In this document: positions 1 through 10,878 of the stretch, in pieces | Position numbering within the stretch: position 1 is the stretch's first letter | Layout of the letters: every line of letters starts with the position of its first letter | NCBI GenBank assembly: GCA_021527695.1 | Contig: JAKFAO010000001.1 | Span: 1,488,001-1,552,000, forward strand | DNA length: 64,000 bases | Source of the DNA: Naematelia aurantialba | Taxonomy: Eukaryota; Basidiomycota; Tremellomycetes; Tremellales; Naemateliaceae | Direction: 5' to 3' | Translations under genes and position numbers: made by a program | The notes under the pieces: model-generated | The model's input: only the letters and a program-made list of their open reading frames with translations | The model's database searches: none | Told to the model about the DNA's origin: nothing

Positions 1-570
1 GGACAGCAGACGTCGATGGGAGGTTGTCGTCTTCCTCTTCCTCTTCCTCTTCCTCTGCTCTTCCTGGAGTCGGCAATCCGGGAGCCAGACTGGACAGACT
101 CGGCAGGGACGGCGAGCCGGCACGCTGTCGTAGAGCATTGAGACGGATTTCATTCTCCTAAATAGACCCAGGTCAGTGCCATTCATAGCTTGAAGTTGTG
201 CTTGAGAGCTGTTCGCTCCAGACGCTGAAAGTCGGGCTCAAACTGGCAGCTTGGACAAGATGTTCCTAGACTCGGAATAGATGTGCACCAGACTTGAACG
301 TGGAGGGGGCAAAGGGGATCTGGGTGCTCAAAGGAAGACCAGACGTACAGCATCGATACGGCGCCGCTCGCGCTCTTCCTCTTCTGCTCGAGCACGCGCT
401 TCATCCTCCCTCACTCGCTGCTTGTTCTTCTCGAGATACGGGTGATAGGATTTATGTCTATACGATCAGCTTGCAGGGCTTACGTCGCACATGACCACAA
501 AAGGAACATGCACGGCGATAGGAGAATAGAGAGTTACTCTGACTCACTGGAGGATCTGGAGGCGAGGCAT
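1..570 (-). CDS. LENG1-like protein with N-terminal CIR_N domain (partial, 3' end off window)
   Basis: Three exons are visible on the minus strand: 570-548, 457-349 and 157-1, joined by GTGAGT...TAG and GTACGT...TAG introns. The ATG at 570 opens MPRLQILQ, and the first splice continues into HKSYHPYLEKNKQRVRED and a highly charged Ala/Glu/Arg helix. This is the pattern of the CIR N-terminal domain in LENG1 and related spliceosome-associated proteins. Exon 3 runs into ENEIRLNALRQRAG, a Pro/Ser stretch and an acidic tract, and leaves the window still open. Both junctions keep frame. The second intron (191 nt) is longer than its neighbours and could hide another small exon. The family is associated with nuclear pre-mRNA processing; the precise role here is inference. 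It diverges from NPL4. Confidence 0.75.
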
Positions 571-899
571 CTTTGTAGACCCGCAGGCGATTGTCGCTGT
601 ACAAAGAACGAAGCACGAAGATCAATCCTGGGCATATGGGTGGCAAATCCCCGGGCTCGTCACGTGGTAGTCACGTGCGTCTACTTTGACGCGCTGACGA
701 CACTGATCTTTGGATCCCACTTCCAAGCATCCGCATTGTTCGTCAGCTCACGAGAGAGCTCAACAGACAAGGAGACGACCGTAGCTCCCGGAGACACGAC
801 CAGATACCTTGTATACTTAGCGTCCACATCCTAGGTGTTGCGTATTCGTCCTCCGTCTCGCGCGTATCTGAGCTACTCGACCACCGACATCTGTCAGCC
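571..899. promoter_or_regulatory. Divergent intergenic region with paired CACGTG boxes
   Basis: This gap separates the start codons of the LENG1-like gene (minus) and NPL4 (plus), so it must hold both promoters and leaders. Two CACGTG palindromes lie at 661-666 and 672-677, eleven bases apart, a typical site for bHLH factors of the Cbf1/Pho4/USF kind. Binding is inferred, not shown. I see no gene here. Confidence 0.45.
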
Positions 900-3646
900 A
901 TGGTGAGTCCTCGGGCCTGCTTGCCGCACCTTCCCCATACCGCGTTGCTAACTGCCTTGGAGCTTCTCCGAATCCGTTCTCCCGCCGGGACGTCCCGTAT
1001 CACGGTCGAGCCCTCCACCTCAGGCGAGGACCTGGCCAAGCTCATGCTCGGGACCATTCCGCCTTCTGACCCCCAACCTGACCCCGCCACCCTGACGCTC
1101 AGTAATCAGCCTGGGTCGGGGGGTGAGCAAGTGCCATTCGAGGCGCTTACGGGTCGCACTGTGGGAGACATGGGTTTCAGGTGAGCCCAACCGTTCCACG
1201 TGGCATCTTGCTCTTTCTTCCAGCTGGAACCTATACCTGTGGAACGTGAACGTGCCCTCTTCCGAGCTGACTCCACAGCCATGGCGACCTCCTCTTCTTG
1301 TCATATAAACCCGCCGGCACAGAAGACCCCTCATCTCATCCCACCACCACGGCCTCGAGCTCGCTCTCCCAACCCGCCCAGCCGGACCCCGCACACCCAC
1401 ACACCCACACCGACCCGCCTATGCCCAATACGATCCCCCTCACGGATCTGAGCAAGATCGAGGAGCCTGCGGTGGACGTGTATTGGCAGGCTCGGGATGG
1501 CAAAATTGAGAGGAAGCGTGATCCAGCATTCTGTCGGCATGGCGAGAAGGGCATGTGTGATTATTGTATGCCGCTTGAGGTGAGTCTCCAGCCGATCTTC
1601 GATCTGCTGCAAGGTGCCCCGTGGCCCAGTGCACCCCCAGGCTACGAGGCTAGTTGCTCTGAAGAATATCAGAGCAGTTTCGTGGCACTATACCGTTGAG
1701 CAGCAGACAGTCCGCGGTTGTGCTGATGGAAGCAGCCGTACGATTCGCGGTACCAAGCCGAGCAGCAGATCAAACACCTCTCATACAACGCCTACCTGCG
1801 CAAGCTTCTCTCGTCTCGCCAGCCCACTGCGGCATCTTCATCCGCCAGCGCGATCCCACCTCTCAGTCCCCTGAGTCTGTCCGTCATGACGCCATGCCCG
1901 ACGGGTTCCCATCCGCCATTCCCAGCAGGCATCTGCTCGACCTGCCAGCCGTCAGCACAAACCCTCACGTCCCAATCGTACCGCATGGTCGACCACGTCG
2001 AGTTTGCGACACCGTCCATCATCGAGGGCCTGCTGGGGGCCTGGCGCAGAACGGGGACCCAGAGGTTCGCGTTCCTCATCGGGCGGTATGATCGATATGA
2101 GAAAGTGCCCATGGGAGTCAAGTCTGTCGTCGAGGCGACGTGGGAGCCGAGGCAGGAAGGGGAACTAGATGGGTTGACTGTCGAGACGCCTTGGGAGGAT
2201 GAGGAGCGGATCACGGAGATTGCATCATGGTGCGAAAAGGGCCTGGGGATTGTGGGAATGATCTATACCGATCTAACGCCGTGAGCCAAGTGCTTTGTTG
2301 TTGCTTTGACGGTCTGACTCGACGTAGGCATCCGGACGATATCACGAAATCTCTGCACAAGCGCCACGCGCAGTCTTACACCGCCTCGTCTTTGGAGATG
2401 CTTCTTTCTGCGGCATACCAAATCTCCCATCCCTTGCCTACGAAGGCCTCGCCAACCGGACACTTCTCGAGCCGTTTCGTAACGTGCTGTCTGACGGGGA
2501 CGGAGGAGGGGGGGATCGACGTGATAGCCTGGCAGGCGTCGGAACACGCCGAGGCGATGGTCAAAGCGGGCATCGTAGAAGCCAGTGTGGATCCGGGGGT
2601 AGTTCGTGTAAGACGTCCAGGACAAGGCGAGTACGTGCCAGAGGTGTTTTACAGGTGAGCCACCCCTTTCTTTCGATGCTTAACCACCCTCCACGCGCTT
2701 CTGGCTTCTGACGTAAGCTCAGCTTCAAAAACGAGTACGGCATCCAGGTGAAAATGCCCGCCAAACCCACGTTCCCCGTCGAATACCTCTTTGTCAATGT
2801 GAGTTGCCCGACTTGTTCATCCTCTTCCAATCTGATGGCGCCAGATCACACATGGTTTCCCTGTTGAGCCATCGCCGCTCTTCTTATCCAATGGGTTCCC
2901 GATAGAGAACCGGCCTGGGCTGCATGACCAGTCGATGGAGGTGGTCATCAACCAGCTCGCGTCGATTGTCACCTCTGGCGAAGTCGGGGATACAGATACA
3001 TGGCCACCGCGGATCAAAGACGCTGTGGGCAAGTGGTTGTCTGATTGGCACCTCGTCTGTTTCCTCTGCATGCAGGGTCTGTTTTCTCTGGTGAGTTTGA
3101 GGTATCCAGTGGCGTGGTACGCTGTGCTGCTCTGGAATTTGGCTACGTCAGGCAAGGCAAGCTGACAGGCAGCAGGAAGAGCAAAAACTCCTGTGTCGAG
3201 CTGCGACCGCCCACGCTCATCCTTCAGACAAGATGGCGGTGGAAGCCCTCTTCGCGTCTGGCGGGTTCCGAACGCTCCTGACCATTGTCGGGTCTTCAGC
3301 CGGCTCGAGAGGCTCAAACTTCAGCGGAGACTTTTCGTCCTCTTGGACCACCGGTGCTGGCGCCTCGTCCAGCCGAAGTGGGAGTGGAAGTGGGAGTGGG
3401 AATGGGCGGGGCGCGACTCCGTCGGCCCAATTCGACGGGTTGGATCTCGACTCGCCGTCGTCGACCCCTGCGAGGCGGCAGCCTGTGGTGCCGTCTGCTG
3501 GACTGGGAGTGCAAGGCGACGAGTCGGCGAGTGCGGGGGCCGCACCTGCAGCTGCAGGGAGAGAGAGGGTCTGTCCGCATTGCACGTTTGTCAACGAGGC
3601 TGGTGGGAGCGACTGCGAGATCTGCGGGCTGCCGTTGGATGGGTAA
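900..3646 (+). CDS. NPL4: Npl4, ubiquitin-binding cofactor of Cdc48/p97
   Basis: Npl4 pairs with Ufd1 to recruit the Cdc48/p97 ATPase to ubiquitylated substrates in ERAD and chromatin extraction. The first exon is only the ATG at 900-902; the next exon gives the ubiquitin-like domain (LLRIRSPAGTSRITVEPS). Exons after 1279 carry HGDLLFLSYKPAG and the zf-NPL4 segment ([20 protein letters not shown]). The large MPN-like NPL4 domain follows (SYRMVDHVEF, RFAFLIGRYDRYEKVP, ASWCEKGLGIVGMIYTDLTP, TGHFSSRFVTCCLTG). A Ser/Gly linker leads to a C-terminal NZF finger with four Cys (VCPHCTFVNEAGGSDCEICG), present in animal Npl4 but not in budding-yeast Npl4. About eight exons, close to 700 residues, normal for the family. 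The 1580-1734 intron and other splices were placed by homology and frame. Confidence 0.95.
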
Positions 3647-4710
3647 GGCGATGCGGGCGCAGAGAAACAGGCAGTACCGGAAAATACAGTTACAAAAAGC
3701 ATGATAAAACAGGGAACGGGTCGCGAGTTGGCAACACGAACTGCACAGCTGGTTTCGGTATCATTGCATTTCACGAGCGGGACTATGCAGCATTTGATCT
3801 GACATGATGTTGTCGCCAGGTGCCGGGTCCGGGTGCAACCCGCGGACAGAAGAGAATAATGCAGTAGGTATTACCGCCTCTACTCGTGTAAGACAGCGTC
3901 GGTTAGGGTCCTCGTATAGGTGACGATATGGCAGACAGACATGTGCCGTGCGGGGCAATTGTGCCTGCGACGATCGCCGCTCGGTCCCACGCCGATCGCC
4001 CATGACACAGGTGAGTCACCCTTTGTGTCCCCTTGCTCCTCCCACCACCCTTGCACTCTTCCCTCCGCCCTTTTCCACTCCCTCCCAGTCCCTCCCTCTC
4101 CCTTCGTCTCGGCACTGTCATACGATTCACGCCACACGTCAAAACGTCCCTTACATCCCGTGCCCCGAGAGTTTTGCCTCCGCCGACCGCGTACGACGAT
4201 CTCGGTCTTGTTCTGACTTTTGGGGCATCATGACGTCTTTCATCCATGACCTCTCGACTCTCGTGTGCTGAGTTACGATTGGATCGTACATGTGTACGAC
4301 CTCTCCCGGGACGTCACTTCTCTCGCTGTGCGGGCAGAGTCGCGTACGGGTAGTCTGGGAGGGATGATGTACAATGATGATGATGCGGGGTGGTCCAGAA
4401 TGGTTGGTAATTGTAAAGAGATATAAGAGAGACCATCGTTAAGCGGTTCTCTTAGGAGGAGTACAATTGGCCTCGCTGCCTTGGTGAGTCGAGCGAAACA
4501 GCTGTCGTCGACGCCTGCTATAACAACTCCTGATACTCAGTCTCTGCCCGTCCCCTGTCACGCCGTCCACTCGGTGCAAGTGAAGAGAGTCACAAGTCGT
4601 AGAAGCACGGGAAGAAGAAGAATCGGAAAAGAGAAGAAAGAAGAACCGGGAGAGAAGTCACGAAGAGAAGAAGAGACGAAGAGAAGGAGTCCAGTAGAAG
4701 CTACCGCAAC
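3647..4710. other. Intergenic: NPL4 3' region and aquaporin promoter/leader
   Basis: About 1.06 kb with no convincing gene. It holds a C/T-rich tract near 4020-4110 and a strongly GAA/GAGAAG purine-rich stretch at about 4600-4690, just before the aquaporin ATG, probably in its 5' leader. Short open frames here lack coding character. Confidence 0.6.
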
Positions 4711-6965
4711 ATGTCCCTTCCCTCCGGAGCCCACAGCACCGGCGCCGACCAAGACCTCACCGCCGCCCCACCATCGCGGCGTGGGCAGCTCAAGCGCCGT
4801 AATCCATTCACTTGGAATCTCAGGAAGCCACAGCAGGGCCCTGCCTCACTCGCCATCAAGAACCGTGAGTCACTCTCGCTCTATGGCCCTGCCGTCCTAC
4901 ATCCTATCACCTCATCACAGGCATAGTGTAACACGCAACGCATTCGCGGTACGATTGGAACACTGCTGACGCTTGTGTCCCCCTGACAGATTTTATCGCC
5001 ATGGTCGGCGAATACGTCGGAACCGTGTTGTTCATGATCTTCGCGCTGGGAGGCACCAAGTGAGCTTCCTCTCGCCCAGAAAGCCTATCACAGGACGGGA
5101 AGCTGATCGGCAGCGTCGCATTAATTCCGAGCACGTCGATTACGGGGGATACGACGGCCGGCCAGGATGGCTCGCAAGCTAGTACAGTCAACACCTCGAA
5201 CCTGTAAGCCAATCCTCCATTTCCATCCTTCCTCCTTGTCTTCCTTCCTCTTTCCCTGTTCCTTCGTTGGCCTTCCGCCTGCGCCCTCCATTTTCTTGGT
5301 ACCCACTAGTCCCTGCCGCAGAACGTTCTCTCCTTCCTTTGTCCTTCTTCCCGTCTTCGCTGTCCTTCCCCTTGGTGTTCTCTTCTTCCTTCCCCTCACC
5401 CGCTTGACAATGCCTGACCCTAACAGCCTGTACATCTCCCTGTCCTTCGGCTTCTCCCTAGCCGTCAACGCTTGGATCTTCTTCCGCGTCTCGGGTGGGT
5501 TGTTCAACCCCGCCGTCTCGCTCGGCATGGTGCTTGTCGGCGCGTTGACACCGCTTCGGGGTGCGCTCTTGACCTTTGCTCAGATTCTCGGCGGTATAAC
5601 TGTGAGCCTAGCCCTCCTACCCGGCTCCATAGCAGGATAATCCCCTCAACCTTGCCCCTCCAGCGAAATGGCCATCAGCTACACACCGATTCTTACCTCT
5701 GCGATTGCGCCCCGAACTCGTGCCATGCTCCTACTAGCGGTAGAGACACCTTCACAAGCTGATAAGTCACAGGGTGCGGCAATCATCCAGGTCATCACTC
5801 CTGGCACCCTGAATGTCCGCACAACCCTCGGAGGAGGCACGTCGATTGTCCAAGGTCTTTTCATTGAGATGTTCTTGACCTCTCTGTAAGTGCGCGATTC
5901 CTTTCCGTTCCTCCCTTCTGGCTTGATTCATCCATACCCAGTTAACTCTCCATTCCATCCTTCCCCTGATTTCCTTCCGGTTTGAACAGAATTCACATGC
6001 CAGGCTCATGCTCGCCATCCTCCTGCTGGCAGCGGAGAAGCACAAAGCGACATTTATTGCCCCGATTGGTATCGGCCTCGCGCTGTTCGTAGCCGAGATG
6101 CTGGGAGTGTACTACACAGGCGGCTCGCTCAACCCAGCACGCTCATTTGGACCTTCTGTTGTGCTCCGCACGTTCTCGGGGTACCATTGGATTTACTGGG
6201 TCGGCCCGGCATTGGGCGCGATCATCGCCGCTGGGTTCTACCGCATGCTCGTAAGTCGTGTCGCCACCCAAAGCCTACGTCGTGTATCTTGCCCCAAGGT
6301 TTGGATTCCAACAGTCTTTTATCCGGTTACACCTCTGAATTCTACCTGTGGAGCTGCGGCACCTGTAAGACACCGGGCTGATAAACCTGCAGAAATGGTT
6401 GCAGTATGAGACTGTGCTGGGACCCGAGACCGAGGAGAACGTTTCCCAGAGCACGCGCGCTCCTGCCAACGGTGGTACGGTCGACATCGAGAAGACCGCC
6501 GGTACAGGAGCCAGCCCAGGGCGCACCCTCGCCGTTTCGGGCCCCGGTCTCGCTGATCTGCACACTGACGGCCCCATGAACGATGTGTTCGACCTCGAGC
6601 GCCACCCTGGCCCCCTGGAAGAGCGTCTGGACCGCATCGAATTGCTCTTGCGTCAGCTGGCTGGTAGTCGTAATGGAGGCAACGGGAGGGAAGAAAACCG
6701 CCTGAGTACCGGTACGGATGTAGACGATGCGAACCAGCACTCGACAACGACCAGGAAGATCAAGACACCGGTGCACGATGAAAATTGGTACAACGCGTCG
6801 ATTGCGCCCGTGCCGGAGGTGCCAGAGGACAGTTCATATGTCCCCACCACGGCCAACACTACGGCAGGGTACACGGACGGCGAGCTCAACAGGCACACGC
6901 CGTTCACCCATGGCGTTGCAGGATCCGGAGAGAGGGAACATTTTGACGTCACCCGTCGGTCCTGA
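4711..6965 (+). CDS. Aquaporin (MIP family water channel)
   Basis: A membrane channel of the major intrinsic protein family. The N-terminal cytosolic tail (MSLPSGAHSTGADQD) leads to TM1 (FIAMVGEYVGTVLFMIFALG). Both half-helix NPA boxes are visible: GGLFNPAVSLGMVLVG near 5510-5545, and GGSLNPARSFGPSVV near 6120-6160. The residue after NPAR is Ser rather than the Asp usual in glycerol facilitators, so I read it as an orthodox aquaporin, not an aquaglyceroporin; this is inference from one signature. The last splice (YRML into KWLQYETVLGP) adds a hydrophilic C-terminal tail of about 190 residues with a Leu-rich helix (LEERLDRIELLLRQLAG), longer than in most aquaporins. About seven exons. The intron between GGIT and GAAIIQVITPG (about 5601-5772) was chosen for frame and hydrophobicity. 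Confidence 0.9.
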
Positions 6966-7312
6966 GTGTTTGGCAAATCGAAGCGGCACTGCGCAGAGGC
7001 ACGTGAGATGGAGGGTGATGTGTGTGAGTGGGAGGCGGGTAGAGTGAGAGTCATTGGTTGCAAGTGTCCGTCAAAGTAATTCCGGTCCATATATGACGAC
7101 GAGCGATATTGTAATCTGAAACACATCTGTTGGAATCTGCTCTAGTAACAAAATGTATGACGTTTGAGCATCAGAGGCGTATGTGACTCTCTGATTTGCT
7201 TGACCAACGTCCCTTGTGGCTGGAGGCCCTGAGGACGCAGTTGCATTCCATGCTCAGTTGATAGGCGTTGTGCATGGGGCAATACATACAAGTCAACTTA
7301 TCCTCGGGCCAC
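6966..7312. other. Intergenic between convergent aquaporin and NOP9
   Basis: The 3' flanks of two genes that converge. AT content rises around 7075-7150, as expected for 3' UTR and poly(A) regions. I see no gene. Confidence 0.6.
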
Positions 7313-10300
7313 TCAGACCGGACGGCGTTTGTGTTTTTGTTTCTTGGGTTGGGTAAACCCGGCAAAGAGATGGTCTATCTCGTCCTCGTTTTTGCGCTTG
7401 GCACTCTCCGAACCCGACCCCTCTTCCTCGCCGTCTTTCCCTACAAGGCGTGTCATGCGTGTGTCTCGTGTCGATCGTGCTCCTGTCGCCTTTGTCTCCG
7501 TCACCGTGCCCTCCTTGCTGTGCCTAGCAACGTCGCCAAGCCTGCCCTCCTTTGTCTCTGCTGTTGCTTCTGCTGCTGCTCTTGCTGCTGCTGCTGCTGT
7601 CGCTGATTTCGCTGCTTTCGCTGACTTCGCTGGACCAGTCTTCCCCTGGTCAACTTGTGTTACCGCCGCGGCTTGTCCCTTCCGACCAGCGCCTGCCGAA
7701 GCGACGGTAGCCCGCCACTCGTCGGGCCGGCGCTCCAGGAGGTGCAGGTTCAACTTCCGCGCAAAGAACCTGCCGTACTGCGACGCGCCGAGCGCAAGCG
7801 CATGCGGGACGAGGCTGTGCGCGATCTTCTCGCGCATGTACCCGTCCGCCACAGCCCAGATGGTATCGCCCACGCGGGAGCCCATGCGGTCCATCGAGAG
7901 GGCGGGGTACGAGCCGAGGAAGGCGGCGATCAGGCGGCGGCGGTAGCGCGGCGGCACGGAGGGGCGCGTGAGCACCGCGTCGAGGAGGTGCGAGGCGATG
8001 GGGTCGGACGCGTACGCCAGTAGTGTCGATACGGGCTGGGCGAGCAGGCTGCAGTGCGGTTAGGTGTTAGCGCTGGCTGGTTGGTGGGGTCGAGATGAGG
8101 AGGGGGGAGCGGGGGGGGGGGGGTCAGAGAGAGGTGGGAGGTGGGATGGGTGGGAGGGTTGGATGATAGGTGGAGGGGGGGAGAGGTTGGAGTAGAAAGT
8201 CACTCGTGGCGCCGACAAGCCTGCGATCCATGGCGAGGCGAGGCCACTCACCTCTCGAGGATCGGCTCGTTTCCACGCGGCAGACCAACCAGACCCTGGG
8301 CAAGCAGGCAGCCCTGCATGTTCACTGCCAACTCCCCTCCTTGGGGTTTCGGCCGCCGCCGGTTCTGCCAGCCCGCCAGCCGCGCCGCAGCGGCAGCTTG
8401 TGCCTCTGCGTCTGGGTCGATGACGTCTTCAGGCAGGTCGAGCGTGTCCTCCACGGGCGCGCCGGTCAGAATCGATTGATAAGTCTGCATGGCGAGTGCG
8501 GTCAGTACAGCTGTTGTCAAGGAGGGATTTGCGGATTGGTACGAGTGTTGACGATACGGTTAAACGGCGATACGATGGGAAAATGTTGTGATCATGGATA
8601 GATACGATGGATAGATATGATTGTGGATGGATACGAATGAAAGTTGCGATTATGGACAACACGCACCGGATAGGTCTTGAGCGTCATCAGGCAGAGGATG
8701 AGCAATGACTGCGCCTCGCTCGGCAGGTCCAGAGCGGATACGATGAGCTGATGCGTCCGGGTGAGCTACATCCGACAGCGTGGAAGAGCACAACCGTCTC
8801 ACCTCGTTGATCTGGCTTCCAGACTCGTTGAGCGCCGTAACCCTCTCGACCAGCGCTTGTAGCACACTCGTCCGCGCCGTTTCTGGCGCATCAGCTCCAG
8901 CTCTCAACTTGCAGCCAGACAAGGAGCTCACGAATCAATCCCTTGCCGCCAGAGAGCGCGCGGCACTCGTTGACGACCGCCTCGACGCGCGCCTTGTCCA
9001 GTCGGGACACGCCTTTGGCCACCACGAAATTGGCGTAAGGGTGTCCAGCGAGTCTGCCCGCCTTGCCGACAAAGTACAGCTCCCACAATCTGTCAAAGAT
9101 GTCTTGAGGGACAACACGGAGGATAGTTTCGAAGAGCCGGGTTCCGATCTGCGTCGTCAGGAGGCTCGTTGGGTATGGCTGGGGTGGCGAGTCGAGGTCG
9201 GTCACGAGGCCTTCGGTGAGATGGTCCAGTATAGAGTCGGGTGTAGTAGATTCGCCAGCCTCGATCTCCAGCTCGAGAAGAAGCTGCAAAGCGTCAGCGA
9301 TACTGCGTAACGGTACAGGAGAATGAATGAGAGGCTGACCTGGACCGCCGCTGACCCGACTGCGTCAACTCCCATGCTCCGCCACTCGACGCCGCTGATC
9401 CGCTGCATAAGGGCCTGTCTCATTTCGCTCCGCACAGCCAGCACCTCCTTGGGTACCTTCCGCTGCACCTCCTTGCCCTTTCCCTTGCCGCCATCTTCAC
9501 CAAAGATAGACTTGCCCTTGACGTCCTGGCCCTTGCGGTACTTGTTGCTCCGCTTCGACCGTATGGCGTCGGAGCCGCTCCCGTCCAGGCTCGGAAGGGG
9601 CTTGTTGGGTGAGATGACGAGTAGCAAAAGGCGGATGGGAGGCGATGCGTGCGGGTTCGTGAGCAGTTGAGGGAGATTAGGGAGCAGCGAAGTGATGATA
9701 GTTGTGATGAGGGTCGTCATGGTTGGTAGGATCCCTTCGCTGTCGACAGCCTTGTCTTGCGCACTCTGCTGAGGCGGGAAGTCGCCTCTTGCCTGTCGAG
9801 TGTCAGTCATGCGTCGCGTCTCGTGTTTGTGGAAAGGGAGATGGAGCGGGCGGAAGGTATGGGCTACTCACTTCACGATCAAGCGTGTCTGCGGCCAGGG
9901 TGAACCATGTCTGGGCGACATGGCTGCCAAAGCGATGACGCAGGAGAGCCTCCCAGTTGTCCCCAAACGCATCTCCGATCACGCGCCGGCCCCAGTCGCC
10001 CAACGAGGGGAGAAGGCGCTCCAGGACTACAGCCGTATCTGGATCAGTTGCGACTTGCAGCTCGTGCCCGCGCAGTTCCGTAAGAACCGAGGTCAAGAAG
10101 TTTTGTCGATCTACACAAGCAGCGTCAGTTTCCACTTCTTCTAGGATCGCAGCGCCCTGACGACGTGTAGTATGTGATATAACTGACCTTCTCTTTCCTC
10201 GCCGGCGGAGCTGATCCCTTCCCAGTCTCGGATCTGGTCTTCCACAGTCCGAAAGTACCCCTTCAAATCTGGGTCGAGGATCCCAAACGGCGCATCAGGA

Positions 10301-10588
10301 TCCGGAGCCATCCTCGAAGCACCGCGCTGCCACTCGAGTTGTTGTTCCTCTTCGGCCTGTGGGGCTGGAATATCTGGTTCCGGTCGCTGGGGCCGCAGGC
10401 CCGCCAACATCGCGGCGCGAGCGGGATGCAGTCCTGATGGGCCAGCTTGCGGCTCGACGGCGACGCTCACATCAGGCGGCGGCGCGTGGTGTGGCACTTC
10501 GGCAGGCGCTGCTTGCGTACATGTGCTCGTCTCCAGCCTCTCTCTTCGACTTGCGCTTCCCGCGCTTCCTGACCTGTTCTTTTGGCAT
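7313..10588 (-). CDS. NOP9: Nop9, Pumilio-repeat nucleolar protein for 18S rRNA maturation
   Basis: Nop9 binds pre-18S rRNA in the nucleolus through atypical Pumilio repeats. Several minus-strand exons join in frame: LKGYFRTVEDQIRDWEG, DRQNFLTSVLTELRGHELQ, DPDTAVVLERLLPSLGD, LLRHRFGSHVAQTWFTLAAD, GHPYANFVVAKGVSRLDKA, DPIASHLLDAVLTRP and ASQYGRFFARKLNLHLLERR are Pumilio-type helices. The C terminus is Ala/Lys-rich and ends in a basic tail (KNEDEIDHLF, then KKQKHKRRPV), with its stop at 7313-7315. The N terminus is unresolved. ATG 10588 begins MPKEQVRKRGKRKSKRE, as expected for Nop9, but the body is in another reading frame, so an unplaced small intron is needed. The alternative, ATG 10773, is in frame but gives an atypical leader. 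Internal intron 8040-8250 is G-rich on the plus strand. Confidence 0.9.
8100..8190 (+). repeat. G-run tract inside a NOP9 intron
   Basis: Runs of G, including one of about 13-15 bases near 8111-8125 followed by GGTGGGAGGTGGG-type clusters, lie on the strand opposite to transcription. The spacing of G tracts fits a potential G-quadruplex on the non-template strand for NOP9. Confidence 0.7.
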
Positions 10589-10878
10589 GGCGTTGCGTGG
10601 TCGACGAGCACAAAACTGCAAGATGGGAAACGTAAAATCTTGGGACAGACTTTTACGGACGCTCCGGCGGAAAGGCGAGTCACGTGACCGTACCTGGAGC
10701 TGAGATCTGCTTCCGTTGCGCGCTGGGTGATCACAAGCTGTCGATACGATACCTGGGTGTCACGACTTGACATCTCTGGCTGAACGAGCGAGGCAGAGAT
10801 CGAGCGATAAGCATCGTGTCGGCTGAGTGTCAGGTCTGAGAGACCTCAGCGGCACTGCCCTAGGCGACGTGGAGGAAG
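10589..10878. promoter_or_regulatory. Divergent NOP9/VPS23 intergenic region with a CACGTG box
   Basis: A gap under 300 bases between divergent start codons. A TCACGTGA palindrome (CACGTG at 10681-10686) sits about 90 bases upstream of the probable NOP9 ATG. It is the same hexamer as in the first divergent promoter of the window. If NOP9 starts at 10773 instead, the box would be inside its coding sequence. Confidence 0.35.

Noticed and set aside
3920..4271. Overlapping ORFs upstream of the aquaporin gene
   Set aside because: Three frames are open over the same C/T-rich tract, with Ser/Pro-biased products and no consistent splice sites; more likely promoter or leader.
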